This document shows positions 11,351-23,758 of a DNA stretch of 64,000 nt, piece after piece. A program made the position numbers and the translations under genes. The DNA is from Carnegiea gigantea (taxonomy: Eukaryota > Streptophyta > Magnoliopsida > Caryophyllales > Cactaceae), in assembly GCA_029747015.1 (NCBI GenBank), contig JAKOGI010000002.1:3579001-3643000 (forward strand), given 5' to 3'. Below the pieces are notes generated by a model, which was given only the letters and a program-made list of their open reading frames with translations, was not told the origin of the DNA and ran no database searches. Position 1 is the stretch's first letter. Each line of letters starts with the position of its first letter.

Positions 11351-12052
11351 GCCCCAGGGTGTGATGGAAAAATCAGGGCGAAAGGGAGTGTGGAGTGAGA
11401 TTAGACTAGAGGTGACTTGAACGTCACTTTTCCCACATACTAGAAAAATTTTACTTTTCTGAATTCCGGAGCCGATTAGATGGCTTACTTGAGGATGTGT
11501 CTGTAAACCTGCCTTCCTTTTTCCCTTGTTTTCCTCATGCTTATCTTATTAAATATTTTGTTTTTCCAAAAGGCTTGTAAATAATTTTAGTTAATTAATC
11601 TAACACCCACCCTGCTACAATATTTATTTTATTACTTTTATAATTTCACGCATTGTAATTACTAATCTATTGCCTACATAATTTTATTAGCATAACTTTT
11701 TAGTTTTTCATTTGATTAATAGAGGTCATTACATGATAAAGGACTGCATCAGAATGCACTCCATCTTGATTTCAAACATTCACCCCTGAATCTGGATCTT
11801 TGGTTCTAACCAATGAAGTCAAATGGTCCCACCACTAGGCTTTTACTGGGGGGCCCTTCGAAAGATCTTTGTTTATCAGTCTATGTTCCTTCTGTTTAAG
11901 GCTTGATAAAATAAGTGAGTTAATGGTTTTCATATGTTTTTCCAAGAAAAGTCACTGTTGACTCTATTTCTTTTCAATAGTTCATGATCAAAATTAATCT
12001 GATTTGCAGAGTGGGAACAAAAATTGCTTAAACACCTCAACCTAGGAAACTT

Positions 12053-12699
12053 GGTATCTCCCCATAGCCTTTTGCCTCTGAAAATGTCCTTCCTTCTTAA
12101 TCCCTGGGCATCCATCCCATGCATTCTTTACGATGAAGTACAAAAGTACACTAAACACGAACCCAATCTCGATGAAAAAAAAAAGAAAAGACTTATCTTT
12201 TGAAGCGATGATTTAAGCCTACTTCTACCGGAAAAACTGAACCGCTTGCATGTTGACAGCATATGGTGCACCTCCCTTCTAAGCTAGTGTGGGCCTCCAT
12301 TGCATAGGCTACACAAGCAAGGATCAAAGTAATATTTTAACTAAGATTGGGCCCTATAGTGGTAGAACCAGGCATAGGCGAAAGAAACATTTCTTCTCTT
12401 ATAATATTTCATTTTTCTTTAGTTTAGTGACTGATATATTTGACAGTAAAAGAAATCTCCAAATAAGCAAGCTTTCCTCCCCTCTGCTCTTTGCTGCTAC
12501 TTACCATTTCAAAAACCAAAAAATTTTCTCCTCAAGACAGATGCAAGAAATAGGAGAAATGAGAATGAAAATGTAGGTGATTTTCGAGAGGACAAATGAC
12601 TGGGGTGAGGAGGGTTTCTCACTATGAAACTAATTAGTGAAAACGTGCTTTCTTACTTACAATATTATAATATGAAACCCGAGAATCCTCCCCTTTTAG
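12053..12699. other. No recognisable gene
   Basis: Mixed sequence between copy A and the decayed copia fragment. I see no coding region or terminal repeats. Confidence 0.4.
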
Positions 12700-13315
12700 G
12701 AGTCAGGAGTCCTCTCTAGCCAGTCTCTGTCAATTACATACCCCTTCTTCTCTTCTTCAGAAAGCGAAGAAGCTTGAGAAGATAAACTAACAGATCCAAA
12801 TCAAAAAAGAAAGAAGACGAAAGGCTGAAAAATGATAATAAAAGCTCAACCTCAATACCAAAACAGTACTTCAATTGTCTCAAATCTTGAGTTTGGAGCT
12901 GACTTTGCATGGAAAATCTATATTATTGTGTGCCATCACTATCATCTCTTGTGATTACAATGTCATCCACATAGACAATAGATTTGACTTGCTGTAGAAT
13001 GGCGATAGAAAATAGAGTGGTCAACTCCCCTTCTATGGAAAAGAAGTAGATAATCACCTCGCATAATATACCAAATCATGGCCGAAGAGATTGTTTTTTT
13101 CCATACCAATCTGTCTGCATATGAAAAACTAGTCCAGACTTCCTTGAGGAACAAAACCAGGTGGTTGCTCTATGTAGACTCCATCCCCTAGGTCGCCATG
13201 TCAAAATGCATTTTGAATATAACGTTGATGAAGGTGTCAATCAAAGGTGGTAGCAAGAGAAAGAAGTCAAAAGAAAAGCTATTTTTGCTAGTAGTGAGAA
13301 TGTCTCTAAATAGTC
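12700..13315 (-). pseudogene. Decayed Ty1/copia reverse transcriptase, C-terminal part
   Basis: Translating the minus strand in shifting frames gives a run of copia reverse transcriptase landmarks in the right order: IDYLETFS (about 13310), a VYIEQPPGF-type motif (about 13170), a VDDIVIT-like motif around the catalytic aspartates (about 12960), and a KYCFGIEV-like motif (about 12860). Many stops and frameshifts intervene. The preceding part of the same domain is at 25846-26045, and the two join across a 5-bp repeat CTATA (13316-13320, 25841-25845). Confidence 0.75.
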
Positions 13316-14489
13316 TATACCTATTTAACCTGAAATTATGAGATTTTATGTCTTTTTATTGTCTAACATTTGCTTAAGATAATGATTAAATTAGAATTTT
13401 AACATATTTTTATTCATTTTATAGAAATTATGAAAATTTGAATAAATGAATAGGGAGTTTGTCAAAAGAGTTGGAAAAGAAGGATTTTGGATCAAGTGAG
13501 GAAGAAAGAGAAAGAAATGAAGAAAATGGCCTAGAACTCCTTCGGCCCAACTCCCAGACGGGCCCAAGGGGTCTAGCCCAGTCGTCCTCTTCTTTGGGCT
13601 TCTTTCGTCCCTGCAGTGCCCAACCTGTAGCGTCCCCTTTTCTCTTCACTTCAGGCCAGTTCTTTCACGTGCGGTCCATTTGCAGCCCAGCCCAGTCGCC
13701 CCATCCGTTTCCTCCCTCCCTCACCAATTTTTTCTTTATCTTCCTCACTCGGGCCTGTATATTTCGCTTCCTCCACAGCCCAGTGCGTCTTGGCCATGTT
13801 CGAGACTGCTTCCTCTCTTACCCATTTTTCACTTAATCAGGCACGCCTTCCCTACATGACCCCCAGCCCTTAACCCCTCACATGCTACGCATGTGACATG
13901 CCCCTCCTTTGTCCTTTCTCAGTCTCTTTCTTCTCAACCCAGAAACCCGAGACCCCCTTTTTCCTGCTACTGCTTCATCTTCTTCCTCAGGTCACCATAA
14001 CCCACACTTTCATTCATTTGCTTTTTCTCTCTCCTTATTCAATCGCTCTCATCAATTCACCCATTATCACCTCCAGCCATTACTGACGTTTCAATCATCA
14101 TCACCATAAAAAAAAAATCAAGCAGTTACAAGGGGTTGCCTTTAATTTGGGTTTAATGGCATTAATCAAGAGCTGAAAGTGGCGTTTTTTTGGATTATAA
14201 TGCGAGCGCATTCAGCAGTAAAAGGGGCAACGAGAGTAGATTTTAGGATTGTTATTTTCTTTCAATTTTGTCTTCAAGTTCTGTTTCAGACTTGGATTCA
14301 GATGTTAGAATTTGTTTAAATCTACTTTATTCTATTTAAATTCCCGTAAGAATATTGGTTTTGCGTGTTCAAGATTCCAGTTGATTGGCGCCAATTTCAA
14401 GTTGAATCCATCCCTTATTTCGTTCTTGCTTAGTTCACTGTGCGAAGAACAAATTCGAAGCTAGGTTGTTCACTACGGTAGTTGATTCA

Positions 14490-16091
14490 TGTTGAGTATA
14501 TTTAGTTTTGATGATAACAAATCCAAGTGTAAAACTTTATCCAAGTAATGTTGCTCCAAACACGATCTCCAAACAGGCCTAACTGGTGTTTGTGATCTTT
14601 ATTGTATTAACTGGTTTGCTACATGTGAGAACAAGTCTTCAAAACAGGTTTTACTTGGTGATTCTATATTAAGTCAAGAACACCCTCTCGACAGTTGATT
14701 GTAAGGCATGTTCCTGAACTCTAGCAATGCAAAAAAAAACAACCCCAGCAAACAAGGTGGCCTTGGTGTTCACAGCAGCTCTACAAATCTTGGACAAGAT
14801 GACTGGTTCAAAACAAGAAGTCTTGGGTATATAGGTTTTATTTATTTAGACTCTTGTTAATATGCCAATATGGAAAACGTCATTTTAAACACCTCTTGAA
14901 TCGGTATTTGCGCTAAGTGTTTCAGAACACCAGTTGCGAACAACCCTGCAAACAGGGTGCCTAGGGTGTTTCTGAACTGAAGTGGTCATACCCGGTTATC
15001 TTTGAAAATTCGTTTCGGTTGGCCAAGATCTCCAGAATACTTTCTTTAAATTCCAAGATTGCTATTTTTCTGGAAAGGATATTTCTTGAAAATATTATGG
15101 GAGATTTGCGAAAATAGGTTTTGGGAGAATTGCCAAAACTAAAAGATTCCCTTTGCCTATATTTTCGGATATGATAAAATTTCAAAAGTTGAAGATTTCT
15201 GGTTGTCATTTGAATCTTCTTCACGGCTATGGGAAGATAAGGGTTATCTCTTAAGATAACAAATCCCTTATATTTTGGGAAAAATTTATCACTAGCCGTT
15301 GGGGAGTATTTCTTGCTTGAAAATCGTTTTCCCTACTTAGCTGATTCTTTCACCTCTCCTTGTTTTTGACCGTTGGATTTTGTGTTTAAAATCTCAGCAT
15401 TTCACTCCCATTTGCATAGAGGAAGATAGAGGAAAAAAGACGAGAAACATACACAACATACGCAAAAAGGGAAAATTTTAAAAGTGGTTTTTCTAGTGAG
15501 AAGAATTTTTCGAGTTACGCTTGAGAAAAGAAAAACCGAGATAAGTTGTGTTTAAACTGAGCTTTCAAGATATTGGCATACTAGGACCTCATTGTACCTT
15601 ACATCTGCTTAAATCAGAAGCACCCCCGTAAGGTGTTTTGTAACCCTGATCTTGGATCAGAAAAGTGAGTGAGTGGTCCTCAGTCGTGTGGACTTTGGAC
15701 GTGTCCAATCTGGTGGGATTTGGACGTGGTGTAACCCTTCTTAGAGAAGAAGGTTACGTGGTTGCAAGTTGTAACAAGGTATGTTACATTTGTAACGTGT
15801 GAAGCCCGTTAGTGAAAGTGGTTAAATCCTACACGAGGTAGGTCGTGGTTTTTCACACCTCAGTTGGGCTAGAGGTGTTTTCCATGTAAAAATTGTGTGT
15901 GTGCTTTATTTTCCGCATTTATCTTGGTGATTTTCGCATTTGCAATATTTGAGAACACCCCCTGCAAACAAGTCACTAGGGTGTTTGTCATCTGAGAATA
16001 ACCTCTGTGAGGGTGTTTGTTATTTACAACGCGAAAATCAGACACCACAATTCACCCCCCTCTTGTGATTGTGTACTCTTGGAATTCAATA
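14490..16091 (+). repeat. 5' LTR of the Sirevirus-like element
   Basis: About 1.6 kb, from TGTTGAGTAT to GGAATTCAATA. It differs from the 3' copy at scattered positions, mostly C/T or G/A. It contains clustered short inverted phrases, for example CCCTGCAAACAGGG near 14944-14957 and GGGTGTTT/AACACCC-type words. Confidence 0.92.
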
Positions 16092-16093
16092 AG

Positions 16094-16105
16094 TGGTATC
16101 AGAGC
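16094..16105 (+). promoter_or_regulatory. Methionine-tRNA primer-binding site
   Basis: TGGTATCAGAGC lies two bases inside the 5' LTR. This is the usual site for initiator methionine tRNA priming in plant copia elements. Confidence 0.92.
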
Positions 16106-16147
16106 GGGTTCTCCTACAAAAGGTTAACACCTTGAGAGATTCTGAAG

Positions 16148-19100
16148 ATGAGTACTCCACAAGGAATTCTTGAAGGACAATCCATTACTCGCCCTTATTG
16201 CAATGGCCAACACTATAGTTGGTTGAAGAATAGGATGGAGAACTATATACAAGCCGAAGACTATGAGTTATGGATGCTCATCAAGAACGGGCCTTTTGTT
16301 CCCATAAAAACCCTTCCTGAAGGAAAAACAGCTCCCAAAGAACCTCATGAGTTTGATGCCGAGGACTACAAAAAGATGGAGAAAAATGCCAAGGCCAAAA
16401 AGCTTCTATATTTTGGCCTAGGACCCGATGAATACACTCGCATCTCTGAGTGTGAATCAGCCCAAGCTATCTGGAACGCCCTGCAAGTTGCTCATGAAGG
16501 TACGAGTCAGGTTAAACAATCTAGAATTGAGCTACTTATGCGACAATATGAGTTGTTTGATATGGGTGATCGTGAGACTGTGATGGATATGTATACACGG
16601 TTTACCCACATCACGAACGAGTTAAAATCCCTGGGAAGATCTTTCACCACTGAAGAGTTGGTGAGGAAAATCCTCAGAATTTTACCTCGTACGTGGGAGG
16701 CCAAAGTAACAGCCATCCAAGAGGCTAAAGACATGAACAAGATCACCCTCGACGAGTTGATTGGTAATCTCCAGACCTATGAACTCCGAAAGAACTCACA
16801 ACAAAGAGAGGAGCAAAAGAAGGATCGTAGGCTTGCCTTGAAAGCACATGAGGACACTGACTCTGACCTTGAAGATGAAGATATGGCTCTAATGTTCAGA
16901 AAATTCAAGAAATTCTTCAAAAAGGTCAAGGAGAACAACAAAAGAAAAGACTTCAGTAAGTCCAGAAACACCCCCAAAGAACAGCTCACAGGGTGTTTCA
17001 AGTGCAGCAAACCAGATCACTTAGTCAAAAATTGCCCTCTGCTTCGAGAAGATCAGATGCCCGAGCACCCTCGAAAACAAGGTCGAAAACACCATGTAAA
17101 CAATCTGGGCAAGCGATTCTCGAAAGCTATGCTGGCTGCTTGGGGAGATTCCTCTGAGGATGAAGGAGCATCTGAAGCTGAAGAAGGGGTCGTAGCATTT
17201 ATGGCCCAAAGTGATTCAGATTCAGATGATGAATCAACAATCAGCTTCTCAGATCTCAAGAACAAGGTACGTGGTCTCAATAAAGCAACTCTCGAAGAAC
17301 TTTTGTATACCTTGATGGATACTTGTGCTGAATTGAAACGAGATGTCCGAGACCTAGAACTAGAAAATGAGATCCTTAAAAATAAAAAACTGGGCTTACA
17401 TGAAAATATTAATACGCTCAAAGAAAACCTCTTTATAAAAGAAGGAGATCATTCTCGAATGGAGGAAAAACTCTTTGAGGTGGAAGGAATGGTTGAGTCC
17501 TTGCTCAGGGAGAACAAGGGTTTGCATGCTAATATAGAGAAACTGGAAACCGAGCTTATCACAAACAAACGCTGGAACAAATCTTCACAAGCCGTTGATT
17601 GGTTAAACACTCATCACAGTAGAAACAAAAAGGGACTTGGTTACAAGCATAAACAGACCGTTTACCCAATACCTAGAAAGTATGTGGGATTACCTGAAAA
17701 CATCGTTTGCTTTCATTGTAGTAAAACGGGTCATTATAGATACACTTGCCGTTTAAGAAAACATGCCAATGAAAAGAATGAAAGGTATGTGAAACAAATC
17801 TGGATTAGAAAAGATGAGCTTTACATGTCTAAAAGAATGGGACCCAAGTGGATCTGGGTTCCCAAAACTAACCCGTTATTTGTTTTGCAGGCTGAAGTGA
17901 GAGAGAACAACCTTACGAACAACCTCACTAACACCCTTGAAAACAGGCAGTTGTAGTTTATTGATAGTGGGTGTTCACGGCACATGACTGGTGAAAGATC
18001 AAATTTTCTCTCACTTACAGTTTTGAATGGTGGGAGTGTAGCATTTGGAAACGGCAAGTCTGGGACAATTGTCGGTATAGGTAATATTGGTAAAACTCTC
18101 TCCCACTCAATTGATAATGTGCACTTAGTTGATGGGTTAAAACACAATTTGCTAAGTGTGTCCCAACTGTGTGACAAGAACAACCTAGTACTGTTTTCAA
18201 AAACACGTTGCTTGGCTGTGAATGACGACACAGGAGATGTTGTGTTGAGGGGGAAGCGATGTCAAAATGTTTATAAAGTTTGTATTTCCACTCTTCCCCA
18301 AAATAATCTGACTTGTTTAAATGCATTAAATGATGATATAATGCTATGGCACAAGAGACTAGGTCATGCAAGCCTGTCCTTGTTAAACAAACTTGTTTCA
18401 AAAGACCTGGTTATTGGACTACCTTCCATCAAATTTAATGATGACAAGGTATGTGAAGCTTGTGCAAAAGGCAAACAAGTCAGATCTTCTTTTAAATCGA
18501 AAAAATGTGTAAGCACTACCCGACCTCTAGAATTATTACACATTGATTTGTGTGGTCCCATGAGGATAACTAGTAGAGGTGGGAAAAAGTATGTACTTGT
18601 TGTAGTGGATGATTACTCTCGATTTACTTGGACCTTGTTTTTGGCATCCAAAGATGAAACCTTTGAGAATTTTATTGCCTTTCTCAAAAAGGTTGAAAAG
18701 AGAGTAGGACACTCCTTAATTAGCTTGAGATCTGATCATGGAACTGAGTTTGAAAATGCAAGTTTTATCAACTATTGTAATGAACATGGTGTTGATCATA
18801 ACTTCTCAGCTCCAAGAACACCCCAACAAAATGGGGTGGTTGAGCGCAAAAATCGCACCCTGGAAGACATGACCAGAACAATGCTTATTGCTAGTGGTCT
18901 TCCTAGGTATTTCTGGGCAGAAGCATTGAACACCTCATGTTACATTATAAATAGATGCATGATCAGACCCATTTTGAACAAAACTCCTTATGAACTTTTC
19001 AAGGGCAGAAAATCCAATATTACGCACCTAAGAACATTTGGTTGTAGGTGTTTTGTGCATAATAATGGGAAGGATGCCTTAGGAAAGTTTGACCCTAGGA

Positions 19101-21153
19101 GTGATGAGGCAATATTTCTTGACTATTCTTCTCACAGCAAGGCATACAAAGTCTTTAACAAAAGGACCTTGTGTGTTGAGGAAAGTGTGCATGTGCTTTT
19201 TAATGAATCTAACTTGTTGAGTGAGAATGATGCACAGGAAGATGAACTTGAATTAGGTCTTGTTCGAAAAGAAGTGTTGCTCCAAGATAAATGAGGTAAG
19301 AACATCATGGAGAAAACAACTCCTGAGGGTGTTTCTCAGAACAGCAGGCAAGGTGAACACCAAACAGGGGGTAACACCGTTGAACCCTGTTCGGAACCAT
19401 GTTCTTCAGGAACAAGCTTGCAAACAGGTGCAGAAACAGGATCAGGAGGTGTTCTTGAGCCTGATCCTACACACATTTCAGTTAGAACAGAGCATGTGTC
19501 TGTGGATCCACTTAATCCAAGACCATGGAAGCACCATAGTTCGCACCCTCTTGATCAAATCTTGTCAGATATTAATACTGGAGTGCAAACTAGATCTAAA
19601 CTTAAGAATTTTTGTGCTTTCTATGCTTTTCTTTCTAACATTGAGCCAAAAAGTGTGAATGAAGCTCTTGTAGATTCAGATTGGGTCACGGCAATGCAAG
19701 AAGAGCTCCATCAATTTGAAAGAAACAAAGTATGGCACCTTGTACCTAAACCTGCAGAGAGAACAATCATTGGAACCAAGTGGGTGTTCCGAAACAAACT
19801 GGATGAGTCAGGAACAGTCACTAGGAACAAGGCACGGCTGGTTGTTCAAGGGTATAATCAAGAAGAAGGGATCGATTATGAAGAAACCTTTGCACCAGTT
19901 GCTAGAATTGAGGCTATTTGAATCTTAATAGCCTTTGCAGCTCATATGGAAATCAAGCTATATCAAATGGACGTGAAAAGTGCATTCCTCAACGGATACC
20001 TTAAAGAAGAGGTGTATGTCAAACAACCCCCTGGTTTTGAAAACAGTGAATTTCCTAACCATGTTTTCAAACTTGACAAAGCTCTTTATGGCCTAAAACA
20101 AGCTCCTAGAGCTTGGTACGAACGGTTGTCAAGTTTTTTTAGAAGAAGCAAGGTAGACAATACCTTGTTTCTAAAATCTAAGGGGGAACATTTATTGATT
20201 GTCCAAATATATGTTGATGACATTATATTTGGTGCAACTCATCATGATTTATGCAATGAATTTTCAAATATGATGAGGAGTGAGTTTGAGATGAGCATGA
20301 TGGGTGAGCTTAACTTTTTCTTAGGCTTACAAATCAAGCAAACTCCAAACGGCACCATGATCCATCAACAAAAGTATATCAAGGAGCTACTTAAGCATTT
20401 TGGGATGGAGTTGGCCAAACCCGTAGACACTCCTATTTCTCCTTCAACCAGGTTGGTTATGGATGATGGGAGTCCCTCATTGAGGAGAAACTCTATAGGG
20501 GCATGATTGGGTCACTCCTATACCTAACCGCTAGTAGACCAGATATTGTTTTTAGTGTTGGTTTATGTGCCCGTTTTCAGTCTAATCCTAAGGAAACTCA
20601 CCTTAAGGCTGTGAAACGGATACTAAGATATTTGAAACATACACCCAATTTAGCCTTATGGTATCCTAGAGGTTGCAATTTTGATCTTGTTGGATATGCT
20701 GATGCTGACTATGCTGGATTCCTAGTTGATAGAAAGAGTACCTCAGGTATGGCTCACTTTCTTGGACCTTGTTTGGTATCTTGGGCTACCAAGAAGCAAC
20801 TTTCAGTTGCCATGTCCACAGCAGAAGCTGAATATGTTGCAGCAGCTTCATGTTGTGCTCAACTGTTGTGGATAAGGCAACAGCTTAAGGACTTTTGTGT
20901 TGACATTGGATGCATTCCTATTTTTTGTGATAACACAAGTGCAATTAACATTGCCAAAAATCCATGTCAACATAAAAGAACAAAGCATATTGACATTCGA
21001 CATCATTTCTTGAGAGATAATGTTGAAAAGGGTTTAATCTCTATGAACTTTTGCACAACGGAAAATCAAATTGCTGATATATTCACTAAGGCACTAGCTA
21101 GAGATCAATTTGAGAGAAATAGACTGGAACTAGGGTTGGTGAGAACACCCTGA
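16148..21153 (+). pseudogene. gag-pol polyprotein of the Sirevirus-like element (interrupted)
   Basis: The polyprotein starts at ATG 16148, just after the primer site. Gag (about 600 residues) has two CX2CX4HX4C zinc knuckles (near residues 283 and 521), an acidic stretch and a coiled coil (about 400-465). Then follow protease (DSGCSRHMTG at 17962-17991), the HHCC region and D,D,E integrase core (18340-18880), reverse transcriptase with FLNGYLKEEVYVKQPPGF and the catalytic YVDD (about 20212) and RNase H to 21153. The frame is broken by TAG at 17954, TGA at 19292 and 19919, and a one-base loss near 20480. A few residues also seem missing between the YERL and KVDNTLF motifs (about 20135). It cannot make a full polyprotein. 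Confidence 0.93.
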
Positions 21154-21590
21154 GTTACCTGTTTCCAGAACATGAACTGGGTTTGGTAAGATCAACCTTT
21201 ACACCCTGTTCTCTCCCCCTGTTTGCAAATCTTATTAACAACGGATGTTATTGCATACACTCGAATTGCGTGCATTTTGTCTTTACTTATCCACTTAGTG
21301 CAGCATAAGGGGATGTACTGAAGCCGCCTTAATACCATTAAGTCCAATCAAGATCAGACGGCAAAGAACAGGCATAACGAAGAGAACAGGTACGCCCCTT
21401 GGTTGCTCGATGTGTTTTTCCTTCCCAAGGCACAAGCTTTTAAGTCTCACACCCGTTGCAAACCAAGAAATCTTCTAAAAGATTTTGGGTGCTCTCTCTC
21501 TCTCTCTCTTTTTATATGCCCTGTTCTCAGTACTGCAAAATCTGAGAAACCTGCAAAGCCTTAAACCCTAATCTCTCTCCTCTAGCAACA
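21154..21590 (+). promoter_or_regulatory. Spacer before the env-like ORF, with CT repeat and possible splice acceptor
   Basis: This 437 bp spacer contains a (CT)n tract (about 21491-21509), TTTTTATATG (about 21508-21518) and a pyrimidine-rich stretch ending CTCTCCTCTAG directly before CAACAATGG, the start of the env-like ORF. That ending matches a plant 3' splice acceptor, and downstream env-like ORFs in some plant elements are expressed from spliced RNA. Alternatively it could be a small promoter with a TATA-like box. Neither use is shown by the sequence alone. Confidence 0.4.
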
Positions 21591-23462
21591 ATGGCTCTCA
21601 ACAACTCCTCTCAATCAAACGACCTCATTCTTGCGTCCTCAATCCCTGCTCCCCCTCGCCCAATCCCGTACAAGCCTTTCCAATTCCTGAAAAGCTTGTC
21701 CCTACACTCAGTGGGAATGGGGATGGTTGATATTTCCTTCGAATGTGGAAGGGAATTGGTGTTTCTTGTAGGGACAATTGCTTGTCCCATTAACGTCGAG
21801 TCAGAGGGTACACTATCGGGGTCTTAAGACCAAATCTTGGAAACCCCTGAAGGGTTTAATTTTGAGCCCTGTTCTTCTGGGTTGTTTCCTGAAGCAGCGC
21901 CAGAAACAGGGGCTGCCACTGTCGAAGGTGTGTTTGTGGAGGATCTAGATGTCGATTTCCAAGGGAAGTCGAATGAGACATCAGAGGAGAGTTTAGAGAA
22001 GGATTCTCTCCTTGAAGCTGAAACCCCCACTCCGGTCGCTCAAACTGGAGAGAAAAGAAAAAGGGTGAAAATAGTGGTCAGGTGTAGCAGAACGCCAAGA
22101 ACAAGACCACAACCAAGGTCTCAGCCCTCTCAAACTCCCTCTTCTCCACAATCCTCCAAGCCTTCTCGCAAATCTGCGAGACTAGCTTTTCAATCTTCCC
22201 CCCGTATCTCCAAACCCTCTGCTCCTGTCATCGAGGAGATTTCCTCCTCTTCTACCGAAGGGTTCTCGAGTTCTGACTCTGAGAACACCTCCTTCAAACA
22301 GGGGACACCGGTGTTCTCCGAGTCCTCTGAAGAACAAGCCCCTCCAAAATCAACCACTAAACCTGCTGTGAAGCCTTCTCCTGCAAAAACACCCCTCAAG
22401 CGAAAGCCCAGAACAGCCCCCCTACCAGAAGCTACCACCTCTGTTCCTACCCCCAAACGCCCAAAGCAGTTCACTCCCTCTCCTATGTCTGACAAACATG
22501 CGCAGTTGCTTAAGCGCAATGTCGTCAGGGGGAAGGTAGTGAATGTAAGCTTTTTCGAGGAACAGGGTCTGGGGGTGTTCCTGACCAAGTTGCGCGCTCA
22601 AGGCTGGTTCGACTTGTTTGCAAACACCCAGTTGGGGTGTTCTGTACCTGAGTTGGCTGAGTTTTACGCCAACTGCGGTGTCACCGAAGGGGTGGTGACT
22701 AGTTTTGTGAATGGGCAACGCATTAAAGTTGATGCGCCCACACTAGGGAAAATTTTGGGAGTACCCTCCCAAGGCTTTGACGTGTATGTGAGGGAAGACA
22801 AAACAGCCCTAGAAACAGCCAGGCTCCTAGAGGTGTCCCAACGCCTCAGTCAAAAATAGGGCCTGAGAACACCCCTCTCTGTTAAGAAGGATGAAATGAC
22901 CTCCCTGCACCAACTATTGTTTATGTTCACTATCAAGAACATAATTCCGCGAGGTCAAGGGTGAAACTCAGCTGATGCCCTCGATCAATGCCTGGTGGAC
23001 TTACTGGATCGGGAGGAACCAATCAACCTCCCTGCAATCATGATTCGCCACATAGGGCGAATTGCGAACACCACCCGGGCCCATGATCTTGGATATGGGT
23101 TTCTGCTGACAAGGGTGTTTGAGCCCCTTGGGATAGTGCTCACACGGCGAGTGGAGGCCCAAGTCGTTGATGAGATTGGGATTGACACTCTTCTCGGGTG
23201 TGGCTATGAGGTTGGCGAAGGATCAGTCTCCAAACAGGGTCGTCGACCACCTCGACCACCTGTTTCTGGGCAACCTTCCTTCAAACTTGAGGCTGTTCTT
23301 GAGGACAATGCTCGCCTCAAGGATGAGCTCTCAGCTGTCAAGGCTGCTCTGGCTGAGGAGCAAGCCCTCTCCGCCAAACGCCATGAGGAATTGCTTGTCC
23401 TTCTCTCCACTCTTGCCCCCAGCATTCATCCTCTGCAAACGAGACCACCCCCTGCACCTTGA
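21591..23462 (+). pseudogene. env-like ORF of the Sirevirus-like element (interrupted)
   Basis: A long frame starts at ATG 21591 and ends near 23462, about 620 codons. The N-terminal third is Ser/Pro/Lys-rich (PSQTPSSPQSSKPSRKSARL). The middle (about 22500-22790) resembles the putative plant transposon protein domain seen in env-like ORFs of Sireviruses and Athila elements, with a WFDLF motif, an AEFYANC motif and a VDAPTLGKILGVP motif. The C-terminus (23280-23420) is a coiled coil. I see no clear signal peptide or membrane segment, so a viral envelope role is unproven. Breaks: TAA at 21825, TAG at 22857, and two compensating one-base indels near 22920 and 22980 with a stop between them. Confidence 0.75.
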
Positions 23463-23614
23463 TTCTCTAGGCTGTTCTCTTGTTTCCTCCTCCCCTCTTC
23501 GTTTTTGCCATTGTACTGTTTTTAATGCAATATCTCTTTCATGATGCTTCTTGCACCTTATGCTCTATATCTCTTTTTGCATTCATACTGTTGTTTATGC
23601 TTTTTAATGATGCC

Positions 23615-23624
23615 AAAAGGGGGA
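23615..23624 (+). promoter_or_regulatory. Upstream polypurine-tract-like copy
   Basis: AAAAGGGGGA about 135 bp before the 3' LTR repeats the sequence of the true polypurine tract. Extra upstream copies of this tract are a known trait of Sireviruses. Confidence 0.6.
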
Positions 23625-23744
23625 ATAAGACCATACGAATAAGACCATATGATCTATGACCTAGCACCTAGAGGATCCCTATCAGCATTAATCGTTGTTA
23701 AGCTTTTTAATTTTGTCAATATGGTCACTTGGTTTGTCATCATC

Positions 23745-23755
23745 AAAAAGGGGGA
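23745..23755 (+). promoter_or_regulatory. Polypurine tract
   Basis: AAAAAGGGGGA directly precedes the 3' LTR (23759). It is the expected primer for plus-strand synthesis. Confidence 0.85.
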
Positions 23756-23758
23756 ATT

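Larger units (their letters stand above)
8757..12052 (+). repeat. Duplicated segment, copy A
   Basis: After removing two insertions this stretch aligns by eye, with many substitutions, to 29651-38264 in the same orientation. Shared landmarks are AACGATTAGGC at the left end, GATACAAGGGCATGA, TAATCATGTGTAGGAGG, the Stowaway-like MITE, AATAGGGGGTTGCCCC, AAGCCGATNAAATGGCTTAC-like sequence and CCTCAACCTAGGAAACTTG at the right end. The core is about 1.7 kb and non-coding. It could be a segmental duplication or two members of an unrecognised repeat family. Copy A carries hAT-like elements at 9158 and 10613 that copy B lacks. Confidence 0.8.

Noticed and set aside
13428..14109. Several overlapping ORFs of 60-125 codons on both strands
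   Set aside because: They arise from GC- and pyrimidine-rich low-complexity sequence inside the unclassified element, and opposite-strand frames overlap completely. No domain is seen.
16507..17421. Minus-strand ORFs of 62-122 codons
   Set aside because: They are antisense to gag of the Sirevirus-like element, whose sense frame has zinc knuckles and a full domain order.
21591..23462. Calling the ORF after pol a true viral envelope gene
   Set aside because: No signal peptide or membrane segment is visible, and the middle part matches a plant element domain of unknown function.
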